Shown in pieces: positions 26,922-34,378 of a DNA stretch of 51,653 nucleotides (the first letter of the stretch is position 1; every line of letters begins with the position of its first letter). The notes under the pieces are model-generated. The model saw only the letters and a list, made by a program, of their open reading frames with translations, was not told where the DNA came from and ran no database searches. This DNA is from an uncultured Paraprevotella sp. GTDB taxonomy: Bacteria; Bacteroidota; Bacteroidia; Bacteroidales; Bacteroidaceae. The stretch is taken from the NCBI GenBank assembly GCA_944320775.1, contig CALUIV010000022.1, positions 1 to 51,653 of the forward strand, read 5' to 3'. The position numbers and the translations under genes were made by a program.

Positions 26922-27836
26922 ATGAATACGAATTTTCCTCCAACAGATTTTTTTGATTTTAACTGCCGTCAGGAATGTTGCAGCGAAGTCTTTCGCCATA
27001 TTATTGCTTGTCTTGAAACACATGGACTGAAAGGCGAAGCCCGTGCTTTGGCCCGTTGGGTATTTGAATTACGGTTTGGGATCGGACAGGTCCAGCTGTT
27101 GACCGACAAAGATAGTTATTTCTCTGATGAAGAACGCCATGAACTGCTATTTATTGTCCATCGTTTAATCCAAGGTGAGCCGATACAATATATTTTGGGC
27201 ATAGCTCCTTTTTGTGGTCTGAATATTGGAGTGCGTCCGGGGGTGTTGATTCCACGCCCGGAAACAGAAGAATTGGTCGCCTGGATTGTTCGTCAGGTAG
27301 AGTCGGATTTTTCAGCGTTGCCAATTCAGATTCTCGACGTAGGTACCGGAAGTGGTTGTATAGCTTTAGCTTTAGCAGATCAAGTTCCAGAAGCTCAGGT
27401 GACCGCTATGGATGTCAGTGAAGATGCTTTGGCAATAGCCCGACAGAATGCACAGGATTTAAGACTGGCAGTGCGTTTTGTTCATGGAGATATTTTGCAG
27501 CCAGCAGCATCTGTTTGTCCGAAATGGCATATCGTGGTCAGTAATCCGCCTTACATCTGTTATTCTGAGGCTAAAGATATGGAACATAATGTTTTGGATT
27601 ATGAACCTCATCAGGCTCTTTTTGTTCCGGATAATGATCCTTTGTTGTTTTATCGTGCCATTGCCCGATATGCGTTGGAGACCTTGTTGCCCGATGGCTT
27701 TTTGTTTTTCGAAATAAACCGTGCTTATGCGAATGAAGTTGTTCAGATGTTATCGGATTTAGGTTTTGTCCGGATTGAGGTGCGAAAGGATTGTTTTGGA
27801 AATGATCGTATGGTCGGATGCCGTATGGCCGGTTAG
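26922..27836 (+). CDS. prmC: release factor glutamine methyltransferase
   Basis: PrmC methylates the GGQ glutamine of release factors RF1 and RF2. I chose the ATG at 26922 because the coding match begins there and the upstream frame runs antisense through ribD. The 304-residue protein has an N-terminal helical domain (about 1-95), the SAM motif DVGTGSGCIALAL (140-152) and NPPY at 208-211, the signature for N-methylation of a planar amide. RPETEELVAW and YEPHQALF are also typical. It overlaps or nearly abuts recX. Confidence 0.95.
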   Translation: MNTNFPPTDFFDFNCRQECCSEVFRHIIACLETHGLKGEARALARWVFELRFGIGQVQLLTDKDSYFSDEERHELLFIVHRLIQGEPIQYILGIAPFCGLNIGVRPGVLIPRPETEELVAWIVRQVESDFSALPIQILDVGTGSGCIALALADQVPEAQVTAMDVSEDALAIARQNAQDLRLAVRFVHGDILQPAASVCPKWHIVVSNPPYICYSEAKDMEHNVLDYEPHQALFVPDNDPLLFYRAIARYALETLLPDGFLFFEINRAYANEVVQMLSDLGFVRIEVRKDCFGNDRMVGCRMAG

Positions 27837-27859
27837 TAGTGGGAATTGAAACTGAAAAT

Positions 27860-28360
27860 ATGGAACAGGGCTTATCAGATAAACAGGTTTTGTTGAAAGC
27901 TGCGGCATATTGTGCTCAGTCGGAACATTGTACGCTTGAAGTAGTTCATAAATTGAACCAATGGGGTGTTGCTTCAGATAGTCACGAAGCAATATTGGCT
28001 TTTTTGGAAAAAGAGGGCTATCTGGATAATCAGCGTTATGCAGATGCTTTTGTGCGCGATAAATTCCGTTATAATAAATGGGGTAAAGTCAAAATAGCTC
28101 GGGCTTTACGTGAAAAGGAGGTAGAACGTGAATTTATTGAACATGCTCTGTCTGTTTTGGATGATGAAGATTATCGGAGTGTGTTGCTTGAATTGTTGAA
28201 AGGAAAGCAGCGGACATTGAAAAGTAAATCGACATATGAAGAAAAACAGAAGTTGATTCGTTTTGCTTTAGGCAGAGGTTTTGAAATGAAGGAGATACTG
28301 AAATGTTTGTCGCTTTCAGAAGATAGGGAATACGGTTTTGATGATGAAAACGATAGTTGA
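27860..28360 (+). CDS. recX: RecX-family regulatory protein
   Basis: RecX limits RecA filament growth. The 166-residue protein has three three-helix repeats: LLKAAAYCAQSEHCTLEVVH, FLEKEGYLDNQRYADAFVRD with KFRYNKWGKVKIARALREK, and LIRFALGRGFEMKEILKCL. I prefer the ATG at 27860; another at 27818 lies inside prmC and would add 14 residues without family character. recA is not in this window. It overlaps comF by about 20 bases. Confidence 0.9.
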   Translation: MEQGLSDKQVLLKAAAYCAQSEHCTLEVVHKLNQWGVASDSHEAILAFLEKEGYLDNQRYADAFVRDKFRYNKWGKVKIARALREKEVEREFIEHALSVLDDEDYRSVLLELLKGKQRTLKSKSTYEEKQKLIRFALGRGFEMKEILKCLSLSEDREYGFDDENDS

Positions 28361-29075
28361 TCATCTTAGAGCATTTTGGAATAGTCTTGCTGACTTTTTG
28401 TTTCCACGAGTTTGTGTTACCTGTGGCGCCCGTTTGTCGACAGGAAAACGTTTTGTTTGTACTTGTTGTGAGCAGGATATGCCTTTGGTGCGTTATCCGT
28501 CTTTTGAGGATAATCCGATGGCACGGCGTTTTTGGGCATTTCCCGCTTTTGTACGGGCTTTCTCTTTTTTCTTTTATCAGCGTGGTTCTTACAAAACGCG
28601 GATTCTCTATGAATTTAAGTATCATCATAATCCGCAACTAGCTGTATATATGGGGCGTTTGTTGGCTCAGTCGCCAACTTTTCAAGGTTTCTTCAATGAT
28701 ATAGATTGTCTGATTCCGGTTCCGTTGTCTGTCGAACGGCAGAAAGAACGTGGATATAACCAAAGTGAACGTTTGGCTGCTGGCATTTCCCAAATAACAG
28801 GAATTCCTGTAGAGAATAATGTTGTTGTTCGTGTTACGGATAACCCGTCACAAACACATCTGACGGCAATGGAGCGTTGTGATAATGTCCGTTCGATTTT
28901 TGCATTGACGCCTCATGCCGATGCTTTGCGCGGAAAACATATTCTTTTGATCGACGACGTTTTTACAACGGGAGCTACACTGGTAGAATTGTCTGCGGTT
29001 TGTGTACAGATACCCGAAATTCGATTTAGTGTGGTCACTTTGGCTTTAGCTTCATATACATTCTATAGTCAGTAA
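28338..29075 (+). CDS. comF: ComF-family phosphoribosyltransferase-like protein
   Basis: ComF-type proteins are thought to act in DNA uptake for transformation. The 245-residue protein has an N-terminal zinc-binding region (CVTC at 26-29, CTCC at 41-44), the segment YEFKYHHNPQLAVYMGRLL, IPVPLSVERQKERGYNQSE and the PRPP-binding loop HILLIDDVFTTGATL. Three ATGs in a row begin it, and its start overlaps the recX stop. comM lies in another cluster of this window; no pilus or uptake genes are visible, so a repair or housekeeping role is equally possible. Confidence 0.88.
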   Translation: MMMKTIVDHLRAFWNSLADFLFPRVCVTCGARLSTGKRFVCTCCEQDMPLVRYPSFEDNPMARRFWAFPAFVRAFSFFFYQRGSYKTRILYEFKYHHNPQLAVYMGRLLAQSPTFQGFFNDIDCLIPVPLSVERQKERGYNQSERLAAGISQITGIPVENNVVVRVTDNPSQTHLTAMERCDNVRSIFALTPHADALRGKHILLIDDVFTTGATLVELSAVCVQIPEIRFSVVTLALASYTFYSQ

Positions 29076-29127
29076 TGTCACTGTCAAAAAACATATTCTA
29101 AATATTCATTGGCTAATCTTTATTTCG

Positions 29128-29135
29128 TATATTTG
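29128..29135 (+). promoter_or_regulatory. -7 element for the pyrE operon
   Basis: TATATTTG matches the consensus exactly, 29 bases before the pyrE ATG. TTCA at 29105-29108 stands 19 bases upstream as a weak -33. Confidence 0.6.
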
Positions 29136-29164
29136 CACATCTAATTTTTTAATTATCACTTTAT

Positions 29165-29797
29165 ATGGAAACATTAGAGAAAATTTTTGCAGCAAAATTG
29201 CTGAAGGTAAAGGCCATTAAATTACAGCCGACCAATCCGTTTACATGGGCTTCCGGTTGGAAATCACCTTTCTACTGTGATAACCGTAAGACTCTGTCTT
29301 ATCCGGATTTGCGCAGCTTTGTCAAGATAGAGATCAGTCGTTTGGTTGCTGAAAATTTTGCCGACGCCGATGCCGTAGCCGGTGTCGCAACGGGAGCTAT
29401 TCCACAAGGAGCATTGGTTGCAGACGCACTGAACTTACCGTTTGTATATGTTCGTTCTAAACCAAAAGATCATGGATTGGAGAACTTGATCGAAGGCGAG
29501 TTGCGTCCGGGAATGAAAGTGGTTGTGATTGAAGATCTTATCTCTACTGGTGGTAGCAGCTTGAAGGCAGTTGAGGCTATCCGTAAGAACGGCTGTGAGG
29601 TTTTGGGTATGGTTGCTGCCTATACTTATGGCTTTGATGTAGCTCGTAAGGCATTTGAAGAGGCAAATGTTCAATTGATAACTCTGACCAATTATGAGGC
29701 TGTTGTTTCTGAAGCTGTTCGGATTGGTTATATTAAACCAGAGGAAGTGGATCTTTTGAATGATTGGCGTAAGGATCCGGCGAATTGGAATGGATAA
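29165..29797 (+). CDS. pyrE: orotate phosphoribosyltransferase
   Basis: PyrE joins orotate to PRPP in pyrimidine synthesis. The 210-residue protein has the substrate segment NPFTWASGWKSPFYCDNRK, the loop VRSKPKDHGLENLIEG (catalytic lysine and histidine) and the PRPP motif VVVIEDLISTGGSSLKAVE. It begins a three-gene operon: 15 bases separate it from the SRPBCC gene, which is 31 bases from argH. Grouping of pyrE with argH may reflect shared use of carbamoyl-phosphate-linked pathways, though this is inference. Confidence 0.97.
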   Translation: METLEKIFAAKLLKVKAIKLQPTNPFTWASGWKSPFYCDNRKTLSYPDLRSFVKIEISRLVAENFADADAVAGVATGAIPQGALVADALNLPFVYVRSKPKDHGLENLIEGELRPGMKVVVIEDLISTGGSSLKAVEAIRKNGCEVLGMVAAYTYGFDVARKAFEEANVQLITLTNYEAVVSEAVRIGYIKPEEVDLLNDWRKDPANWNG

Positions 29798-29812
29798 TTA
29801 ATAGATCAGACC

Positions 29813-30295
29813 ATGTCTCAGCAACAATTTGAAAGTAGTATAAAAATCATCAATTACAGTCAGGAGTGTGTTTTCGGAAAGCTTTCGGATTTGAACAATC
29901 TTTCTGTCATTCAGGAGCGGATGGAAGATCCGGCTTTTCGTTCTGCAATTAAGACACAAGTGCCCGAGGATAAGATGGAGCAGATTGCCGAACGTGTTCG
30001 TGAGATGAAATTTGATACAGATTCGGTTAGTTGCAATGTATCTCCGCTCGGAGAAGTCTCTTTGCGAATCATTGATCGTGATCATCCGAAATGCATCAAA
30101 TTCGAAACGGCCAATTCACCGATTCCTTTGAACTTATGGATTCAGCTGTTGCCCGTGTCCGAAAGTCAGTGTAAGATGAAGTTGACGGTTCGTGCTGATT
30201 TGAATCCGTTCATTAAAGCAATGGTCAGCAAACCATTGAAGGAAGGAGTTGAAAAACTGGCTGATATGCTGGCCATGATTCCTTATGGTGCCTGA
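29813..30295 (+). CDS. SRPBCC-fold (START-like) protein of unknown ligand
   Basis: The 160-residue protein matches the START-like helix-grip pattern: an opening strand (SSIKIINYSQECVFGKLSDL), mid-strands (VSCNVSPLGEVSLRIIDRD, KCIKFETANSPIPLNLWIQL) and a long C-terminal helix (MVSKPLKEGVEKLADMLAMI). The fold binds hydrophobic or small ligands. It is cytoplasmic (no signal peptide). The conserved place between pyrE and argH in this order suggests a linked role, but none is known to me. Confidence 0.75.
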   Translation: MSQQQFESSIKIINYSQECVFGKLSDLNNLSVIQERMEDPAFRSAIKTQVPEDKMEQIAERVREMKFDTDSVSCNVSPLGEVSLRIIDRDHPKCIKFETANSPIPLNLWIQLLPVSESQCKMKLTVRADLNPFIKAMVSKPLKEGVEKLADMLAMIPYGA

Positions 30296-30326
30296 AGTAT
30301 GGATTGATGCTAAATGAATAATATTT

Positions 30327-31670
30327 ATGGCAAGTAAGCTTTGGGAGAAAAACTTTGAAGTAAACAAAGAAATAGAAAAGTTCACGGTCGGTCGCGACCG
30401 TGAACTTGATTTGTTTTTGGCCAAACATGATGTTTTGGGTTCTATGGCCCACATTACCATGCTGGAGCGTATCGGACTATTGACTGCCGAAGAGTTGCAT
30501 CAGTTGTTGGCCGAGTTGAAACAGATTTATGCACTGGCCGAGAGCGGTGCATTTGAAATCGAAGATGGGGTAGAGGATGTCCATTCTCAGGTAGAGCTCA
30601 TGCTGACCCGTAAATTGGGTTACATTGGTAAGAAAATCCATAGTGGCCGTTCGCGCAATGATCAGGTGTTGCTTGATTTGAAGTTGTTCACGCGTCAGCA
30701 ACTGAAAGAGATCGCCAGTGACGTTAAGGTGCTGTTTGAAGAACTGATTGCGCAGAGCAACCGTTATAAGGACGTCCTGATGCCCGGATACACGCATCTT
30801 CAGGTGGCCATGCCGTCCAGTTTCGGACTTTGGTTTGGTGCCTATGCCGAGAGTCTGGTCGATGATATGCTCTTCTTGCAGGCCGCATTCCGCCAGACCA
30901 ACCGTAATCCGTTGGGCTCTGCAGCCGGTTATGGTTCTTCCTTCCCGTTGAACCGTCAGCTGACTACAGATTTGCTTGGCTTTGATTCCATGAACTATAA
31001 TGTGGTTTATGCTCAGATGGGACGCGGCAAGATGGAGCGGAACGTCGCTTTTGCTCTGGCTGGTCTTGCCGGAACAATTTCCAAGCTCGCCTACGACGCC
31101 TGTCTGTTTAATTCTCAGAATTTCGGATTTGTCAAGTTGCCCAACGAGTGTACGACGGGATCCAGCATCATGCCCCACAAGAAGAATCCTGATGTGTTTG
31201 AGCTGACACGGGCTAAATGTAATAAAATACAGGCCTTGCCGCAGCAAATCATATTGATTATGAATAATTTGCCTTGTGGCTATTTCCGTGACTTGCAGAT
31301 CATCAAGGAAGTGTTCCTGCCCGCTTTCCAGGAAATCAAGGATTGTTTGCAGATGACGGCTTATATTATCAATAAGATTCAGGTCAATGAGCGTATTCTG
31401 GACGATAGTCGTTATGATAACATGTTCAGTGTCGAAGAAGTCAACCGTCTGGCAGCCGAGGGTATGCCTTTCCGCGATGCCTACAAGAAAGTGGGTCTGG
31501 ACATTGAGGCCGGTACGTTTAAACCCTGCAAGCAGGTGAATCACACCCATGAAGGCAGTATCGGCAATTTGTGCAACGACCGGATTGTTGAATTGATGGA
31601 TCAGGTCTGGAGTGGGTTTAATTTTACCCGAATGGAAGAGGCCGAAAAGAATTTATTGGCTGCTGAGTAA
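30327..31670 (+). CDS. argH: argininosuccinate lyase
   Basis: ArgH splits argininosuccinate into arginine and fumarate. The 447-residue protein has the fumarase-superfamily signature GSSIMPHKKNPDVFE, catalytic-loop EDVHSQVE, HSGRSRNDQVLLDLKLF and GYTHLQVAMP. The 5' coding part contains a 13-bp inverted repeat. From about here the DNA becomes visibly richer in G+C than the preceding genes. It is the last gene of the pyrE operon; a hairpin follows the stop. Confidence 0.97.
   Translation: MASKLWEKNFEVNKEIEKFTVGRDRELDLFLAKHDVLGSMAHITMLERIGLLTAEELHQLLAELKQIYALAESGAFEIEDGVEDVHSQVELMLTRKLGYIGKKIHSGRSRNDQVLLDLKLFTRQQLKEIASDVKVLFEELIAQSNRYKDVLMPGYTHLQVAMPSSFGLWFGAYAESLVDDMLFLQAAFRQTNRNPLGSAAGYGSSFPLNRQLTTDLLGFDSMNYNVVYAQMGRGKMERNVAFALAGLAGTISKLAYDACLFNSQNFGFVKLPNECTTGSSIMPHKKNPDVFELTRAKCNKIQALPQQIILIMNNLPCGYFRDLQIIKEVFLPAFQEIKDCLQMTAYIINKIQVNERILDDSRYDNMFSVEEVNRLAAEGMPFRDAYKKVGLDIEAGTFKPCKQVNHTHEGSIGNLCNDRIVELMDQVWSGFNFTRMEEAEKNLLAAE
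30378..30407 (+). repeat. 13-bp inverted repeat inside the argH 5' coding region
   Basis: Perfect arms 30378-30390 (AAGTTCACGGTCG) and 30395-30407 flank a 4-base loop, codons 18 to 27 of argH. In mRNA it would be a strong hairpin near the ribosome start region. Confidence 0.6.
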
Positions 31671-31725
31671 TTTTGCAGTGATTCAGCCGGCAAAATAGTT
31701 CGGCCCTGATATAATATTCTCAAGA

Positions 31726-31763
31726 AGATTCCGTTCTTTCATTATGATGAAAAAACGGAATCT
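31726..31763 (+). terminator. hairpin terminator of argH overlapping the next gene's start
   Basis: Ten-base arms AGATTCCGTT (31726-31735) and AACGGAATCT (31754-31763) are followed by TTTATTTTT. The loop carries the ATGATG of the following lipoprotein gene, and the right arm and T run are its codons 4 to 10. Confidence 0.65.
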
Positions 31764-32304
31764 TTTATTTTTCAGCCTGCAAATGTATATTTGTCTGGCT
31801 TTTGCCTTGTTTTGTGCCTGTACACCGGCAACAGATGATCTTTATGCCCGCTATCCGGCCCGGTTTTCGGTGCAGTATGTATCAACCATTCCCGAGCTTT
31901 CTGCGGCCTTGAACGGCTATGGAGAGTTTGCTACAATCCTCTACAAGAATAATTATTTCTATTATTCCAATCAGAAGACAACGACAGAAGTGCCTCGTAA
32001 AGCTACGGACCAAGGGTTTATGATGGGCGTTTCCGGTTTTATTGTCGGACGTTCCAATATGCCCGAGTTGGGAAGTGATCAATATCCTATTATGTGTTAT
32101 GACTTAGCTTGTCCGAATTGTTTTGATGCGGATAATGTGGCTAAGAATCTGATTCTGAGAGATGGTGGTTTTGTTTCGTGTCTTCGTTGTGGACGTACGT
32201 ATAACCTCAATAACCAGGGAATTATTTCTGACGGTGAGGACGGTTTGAAATTATATCGTTATCGGGCAACCTATTCCGGAAGTTCATTCTCAATCAGAAA
32301 TTAG
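31744..32304 (+). CDS. lipoprotein with a Rieske-like zinc-ribbon motif
   Basis: The 186-residue protein starts with MMKKRN and a hydrophobic stretch ending in the lipobox LFCAC, so it should be a lipoprotein. Its C-terminal half carries CPNC in YDLACPNCFDA and CLRCGRTYNLNNQGIISDGE. The spacing and the 'G-x-x-Y-x-L-x-x-x-G' follow-up resemble Rieske iron-sulfur domains, where the second member of each pair would be His; here both are Cys, so zinc or a rubredoxin-like metal site is expected. I know of homologous small lipoproteins in this order but no assigned function. The start codon sits in a terminator-like hairpin; the alternative ATG at 31783 would give a shorter signal. Confidence 0.78.
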   Translation: MMKKRNLLFFSLQMYICLAFALFCACTPATDDLYARYPARFSVQYVSTIPELSAALNGYGEFATILYKNNYFYYSNQKTTTEVPRKATDQGFMMGVSGFIVGRSNMPELGSDQYPIMCYDLACPNCFDADNVAKNLILRDGGFVSCLRCGRTYNLNNQGIISDGEDGLKLYRYRATYSGSSFSIRN

Positions 32305-32323
32305 AAAAAAAATGTTTGTTTTC

Positions 32324-32354
32324 TTGGAAGTTTTCCGTTAATTTCCTACCTTTG
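32324..32354 (+). promoter_or_regulatory. promoter of the tRNA-Gly/tRNA-Leu operon
   Basis: TTGG (32324-32327), 19 bases, then TACCTTTG (32347-32354), an exact -7 match, about 22 bases before the first tRNA. Confidence 0.7.
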
Positions 32355-32376
32355 CATCGTTTTACTAAAAGACGCT

Positions 32377-32449
<73 letters not shown>

Positions 32450-32456
32450 CCAAGGC

Positions 32457-32542
32457 GCTCGAATGGTGGAATCGGTAGACACGAGGGACTTAAAATCCCT
32501 TGGCCAGTAATGGCTGTGCGGGTTCAAGTCCCGCTTCGAGTA
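32457..32542 (+). tRNA. tRNA-Leu (anticodon TAA)
   Basis: An 86-base type II tRNA with acceptor GCTCGAA/TTCGAGT (first pair G-U), anticodon stem AGGGA/TCCCT around loop CTTAAAA, a long variable arm and T-loop TTCAAGT. No CCA is encoded. Confidence 0.95.
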
Positions 32543-32543
32543 C

Positions 32544-32588
32544 AAGAAAAGAGCTCTGTGAATCAATGATTTACAGAGCTCTTTTCTT
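32544..32588 (+). terminator. terminator of the tRNA operon
   Basis: Arms 32544-32565 and 32567-32588 pair over 22 bases with one G-T mismatch; the GC core GAGCTCTGT is followed by TTTTCTTT. Confidence 0.85.
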
Positions 32589-32645
32589 TATGTATATATG
32601 TTTTGCTTTTTAATGGATCAGGGGTCACTTGTGAGCTGCCGATTT

Positions 32646-33575
32646 TTATCTCAACCGCACGGCATGTTTCTTGATTCGACTGTCCATCATCTCTTCCGGA
32701 ATAATCTGTTGGAGTACGTCCAGCACGGCCTGCATCATCCTTTCGCGGACAAAGTCTTCTTTGACGAGGAGCGACACTTGTCTTTGTGCCGGCGGGTTGA
32801 CTTGTAGCGGAAGAACCTTCTCTTTCTGCTTGTCGTTCAGAAAACGGAGGTGGAGTTCCGGAATGATGGTATATCCGCCGTTCTTGTCCACAATCCGAAT
32901 CAGGGTTTCAATGCTTCCTGCCTGATAGATGTGGTTGCCGATTTGGCCGTTCTTGCAGAGGTTTAGTCCGCTGTGGGGCAGGCAGTGCCCTTCTTTGAGA
33001 ATCCAGATTTGTTCCGCCGGGATTTCACCCTTGGAGATGAATTGTTGCGCTTTGCTGCATTTTTCCGAGAAATAGGCAACAAAACGTTCTACATATACCG
33101 GAATTTCCAAAAGCCCTTTGCTGCTTTCGGGTAGGGTGGTGATGGCCATGTCGATGTTTCCCAGTTCCAGGTCTTTGACTAATGATTCGTTTTCCTTTTC
33201 ATCAATATACAGATTCACGTTCGGAAAACTTTTCCGGAAATGGTGAATCAGGTCCGGCACGAGATAGGGAGCTATTGTCGGCAGGATACCGATGCGCAGG
33301 TTGCCGTTCGTTGTGCTGGTTTCGTCTGCGACGACTTCTCTGATGCGGTAGACCTCATTTAGTGCCGTCCGGGCCTGACGGATAATTTTCTCGCCAATGT
33401 CTGTGGGAGTTACTTGTTTCCGGTCCCGGTTGAAAATCTTCACGTCGAGTTCCTCTTCTAATTTCTGGATCAGTGCACTCAGCGTAGGTTGGGTCACACC
33501 ACAGGATTCTGCCGCCAACACGAAATGGCGGTATTTGTCCAGTGCGACAATATATTCCATCTGTTGTAAAGTCAT
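32646..33575 (-). CDS. oxyR: OxyR-type LysR regulator, hydrogen peroxide sensor
   Basis: The 309-residue protein has the N-terminal winged helix (FVLAAESCGVTQPTLSALIQ) and a LysR effector domain. Cys198 and Cys207 in GHCLPHSGLNLC lie 9 apart and match the two peroxide-sensing cysteines of E. coli OxyR (199 and 208), so disulfide switching is expected. The segment LRIGILPTIAPYLVP is also OxyR-like. In Bacteroides OxyR governs catalase, peroxidases and thioredoxins. It is divergent from a thioredoxin-ferredoxin operon, and the space between contains an operator-like element overlapping its own -7 box, so self-repression is likely. Confidence 0.95.
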   Translation of the reverse strand: MTLQQMEYIVALDKYRHFVLAAESCGVTQPTLSALIQKLEEELDVKIFNRDRKQVTPTDIGEKIIRQARTALNEVYRIREVVADETSTTNGNLRIGILPTIAPYLVPDLIHHFRKSFPNVNLYIDEKENESLVKDLELGNIDMAITTLPESSKGLLEIPVYVERFVAYFSEKCSKAQQFISKGEIPAEQIWILKEGHCLPHSGLNLCKNGQIGNHIYQAGSIETLIRIVDKNGGYTIIPELHLRFLNDKQKEKVLPLQVNPPAQRQVSLLVKEDFVRERMMQAVLDVLQQIIPEEMMDSRIKKHAVRLR

Positions 33576-33581
33576 GGCTTA

Positions 33582-33617
33582 ATAGATTTTGTCTATACAA
33601 AGATAGAAAAAAACTGT
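33582..33617. promoter_or_regulatory. candidate OxyR operator, four spaced tetramers
   Basis: The order is ATAG (33582), 7 bases, CTAT (33593), 6 bases, ATAG (33603), 7 bases, CTGT (33614). The classical E. coli OxyR site is ATAG-N7-CTAT-N7-ATAG-N7-CTAT, so only one base and one spacer base differ. It overlaps the oxyR -7 element and ends at the -33 position of the divergent thioredoxin operon. Confidence 0.6.
33598..33605 (-). promoter_or_regulatory. -7 element of oxyR
   Basis: TATCTTTG on the minus strand, an exact match 22 bases before the oxyR ATG, inside the candidate operator. Confidence 0.55.
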
Positions 33618-33639
33618 TGTTCGCACGATGAAAACCCCA

Positions 33640-33647
33640 TATATTTG
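33640..33647 (+). promoter_or_regulatory. -7 element of the thioredoxin-ferredoxin operon
   Basis: TATATTTG, an exact match; TTGT at 33617-33620 stands 19 bases upstream. A weak -33 next to the operator suits activation by OxyR. Confidence 0.6.
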
Positions 33648-33697
33648 CCATCGAAATCAGAAACGACAAGAATTGACAAACCATTAAAAAAGAAGAC

Positions 33698-33958
33698 ATG
33701 ATGAACAGATTAATCCGTAATTTAATGAAAGGTTGGGACCTCGGCCGTATCGTCCGAATGTTGTCCGGGTTGTTGCTCTTTGGTTATGGACTTTATGCAG
33801 CCGATTCGTTCTTTGTTACGTTCGGTGTGATGTTTGTCCTGATGGCCTTACTGAATTTGTCGTGCTGTGCTTCGTGTGGATGCGGAACATCGTCCGGGGG
33901 TAAGGCGGTCTATAAAGACTTTGTGAAGCCCTATGAGGCAACAGAGCACAAAAAATGA
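33698..33958 (+). CDS. small membrane protein, DUF2892-like, cysteine-rich
   Basis: The 86-residue protein has two membrane helices (about 19-34 and 38-53, around MLSGLLLFGYGLYAADSFFV and FGVMFVLMALLNL) and then the cluster CCASCGCG at the membrane edge. The first half (DLGRIVRMLSGLLL) resembles DUF2892/YgaP membrane modules. The four clustered cysteines could relay thiols or bind metal. It is the first gene of the operon with thioredoxin and ferredoxin. ATG is doubled at the start. I do not recognise a named function. Confidence 0.75.
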   Translation: MMNRLIRNLMKGWDLGRIVRMLSGLLLFGYGLYAADSFFVTFGVMFVLMALLNLSCCASCGCGTSSGGKAVYKDFVKPYEATEHKK

Positions 33959-34009
33959 ATTAGGAAATAAGTTTTGAATCGAATCACATAACAATAAAAT
34001 GGAATCATT

Positions 34010-34375
34010 ATGGAAGCAGTACATTTGACAAAAGCAGATTTTCTTCAGAAGGTAGCTGATTATGAAAATAATCCGAACGAATGGAAATTCTTGGGCGAAC
34101 GTCCCGCACTGATCGACTTTTTCGCCAGCTGGTGCGGTCCCTGCAAGATGCTGGCACCGGTTCTGGACGAACTGGCCGAGGAATATGCCGGACAGGTCGA
34201 TATCTATAAAGTAAACGTTGAGGACGAAGAGGAGCTTGCCGCTTTGTTTGGTATCCGCAGTGTACCGTCGCTGTTGTTCGTTCCGATGACCGGTGCCCCT
34301 CAGATGGCTCAGGGAGCCATGCCGAAACCCTCTTTGGTTGCAGCGATTAATGAAGTCTTACTGAACAAGAAGTAA
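34010..34375 (+). CDS. thioredoxin (CGPC)
   Basis: The 121-residue cytoplasmic thioredoxin has WCGPC at 41-45, the cis-proline loop IRSVPSLLF and a normal fold. An N-terminal stretch of about 15 residues before the domain (YENNPNEWKFLGERPALID) matches the periplasmic paralog at 2664. It stands 51 bases after the small membrane protein gene and 3 bases before the ferredoxin gene, under a putative OxyR-controlled promoter, so it probably reduces protein disulfides during peroxide stress. Confidence 0.95.
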   Translation: MEAVHLTKADFLQKVADYENNPNEWKFLGERPALIDFFASWCGPCKMLAPVLDELAEEYAGQVDIYKVNVEDEEELAALFGIRSVPSLLFVPMTGAPQMAQGAMPKPSLVAAINEVLLNKK

Positions 34376-34378
34376 ATC

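Noticed and set aside
30477-31550. Long minus-strand frame (357 codons) opposite argH
   Set aside because: It mirrors argH, whose family motifs are certain; the antisense product has no signal, domain or sensible composition.
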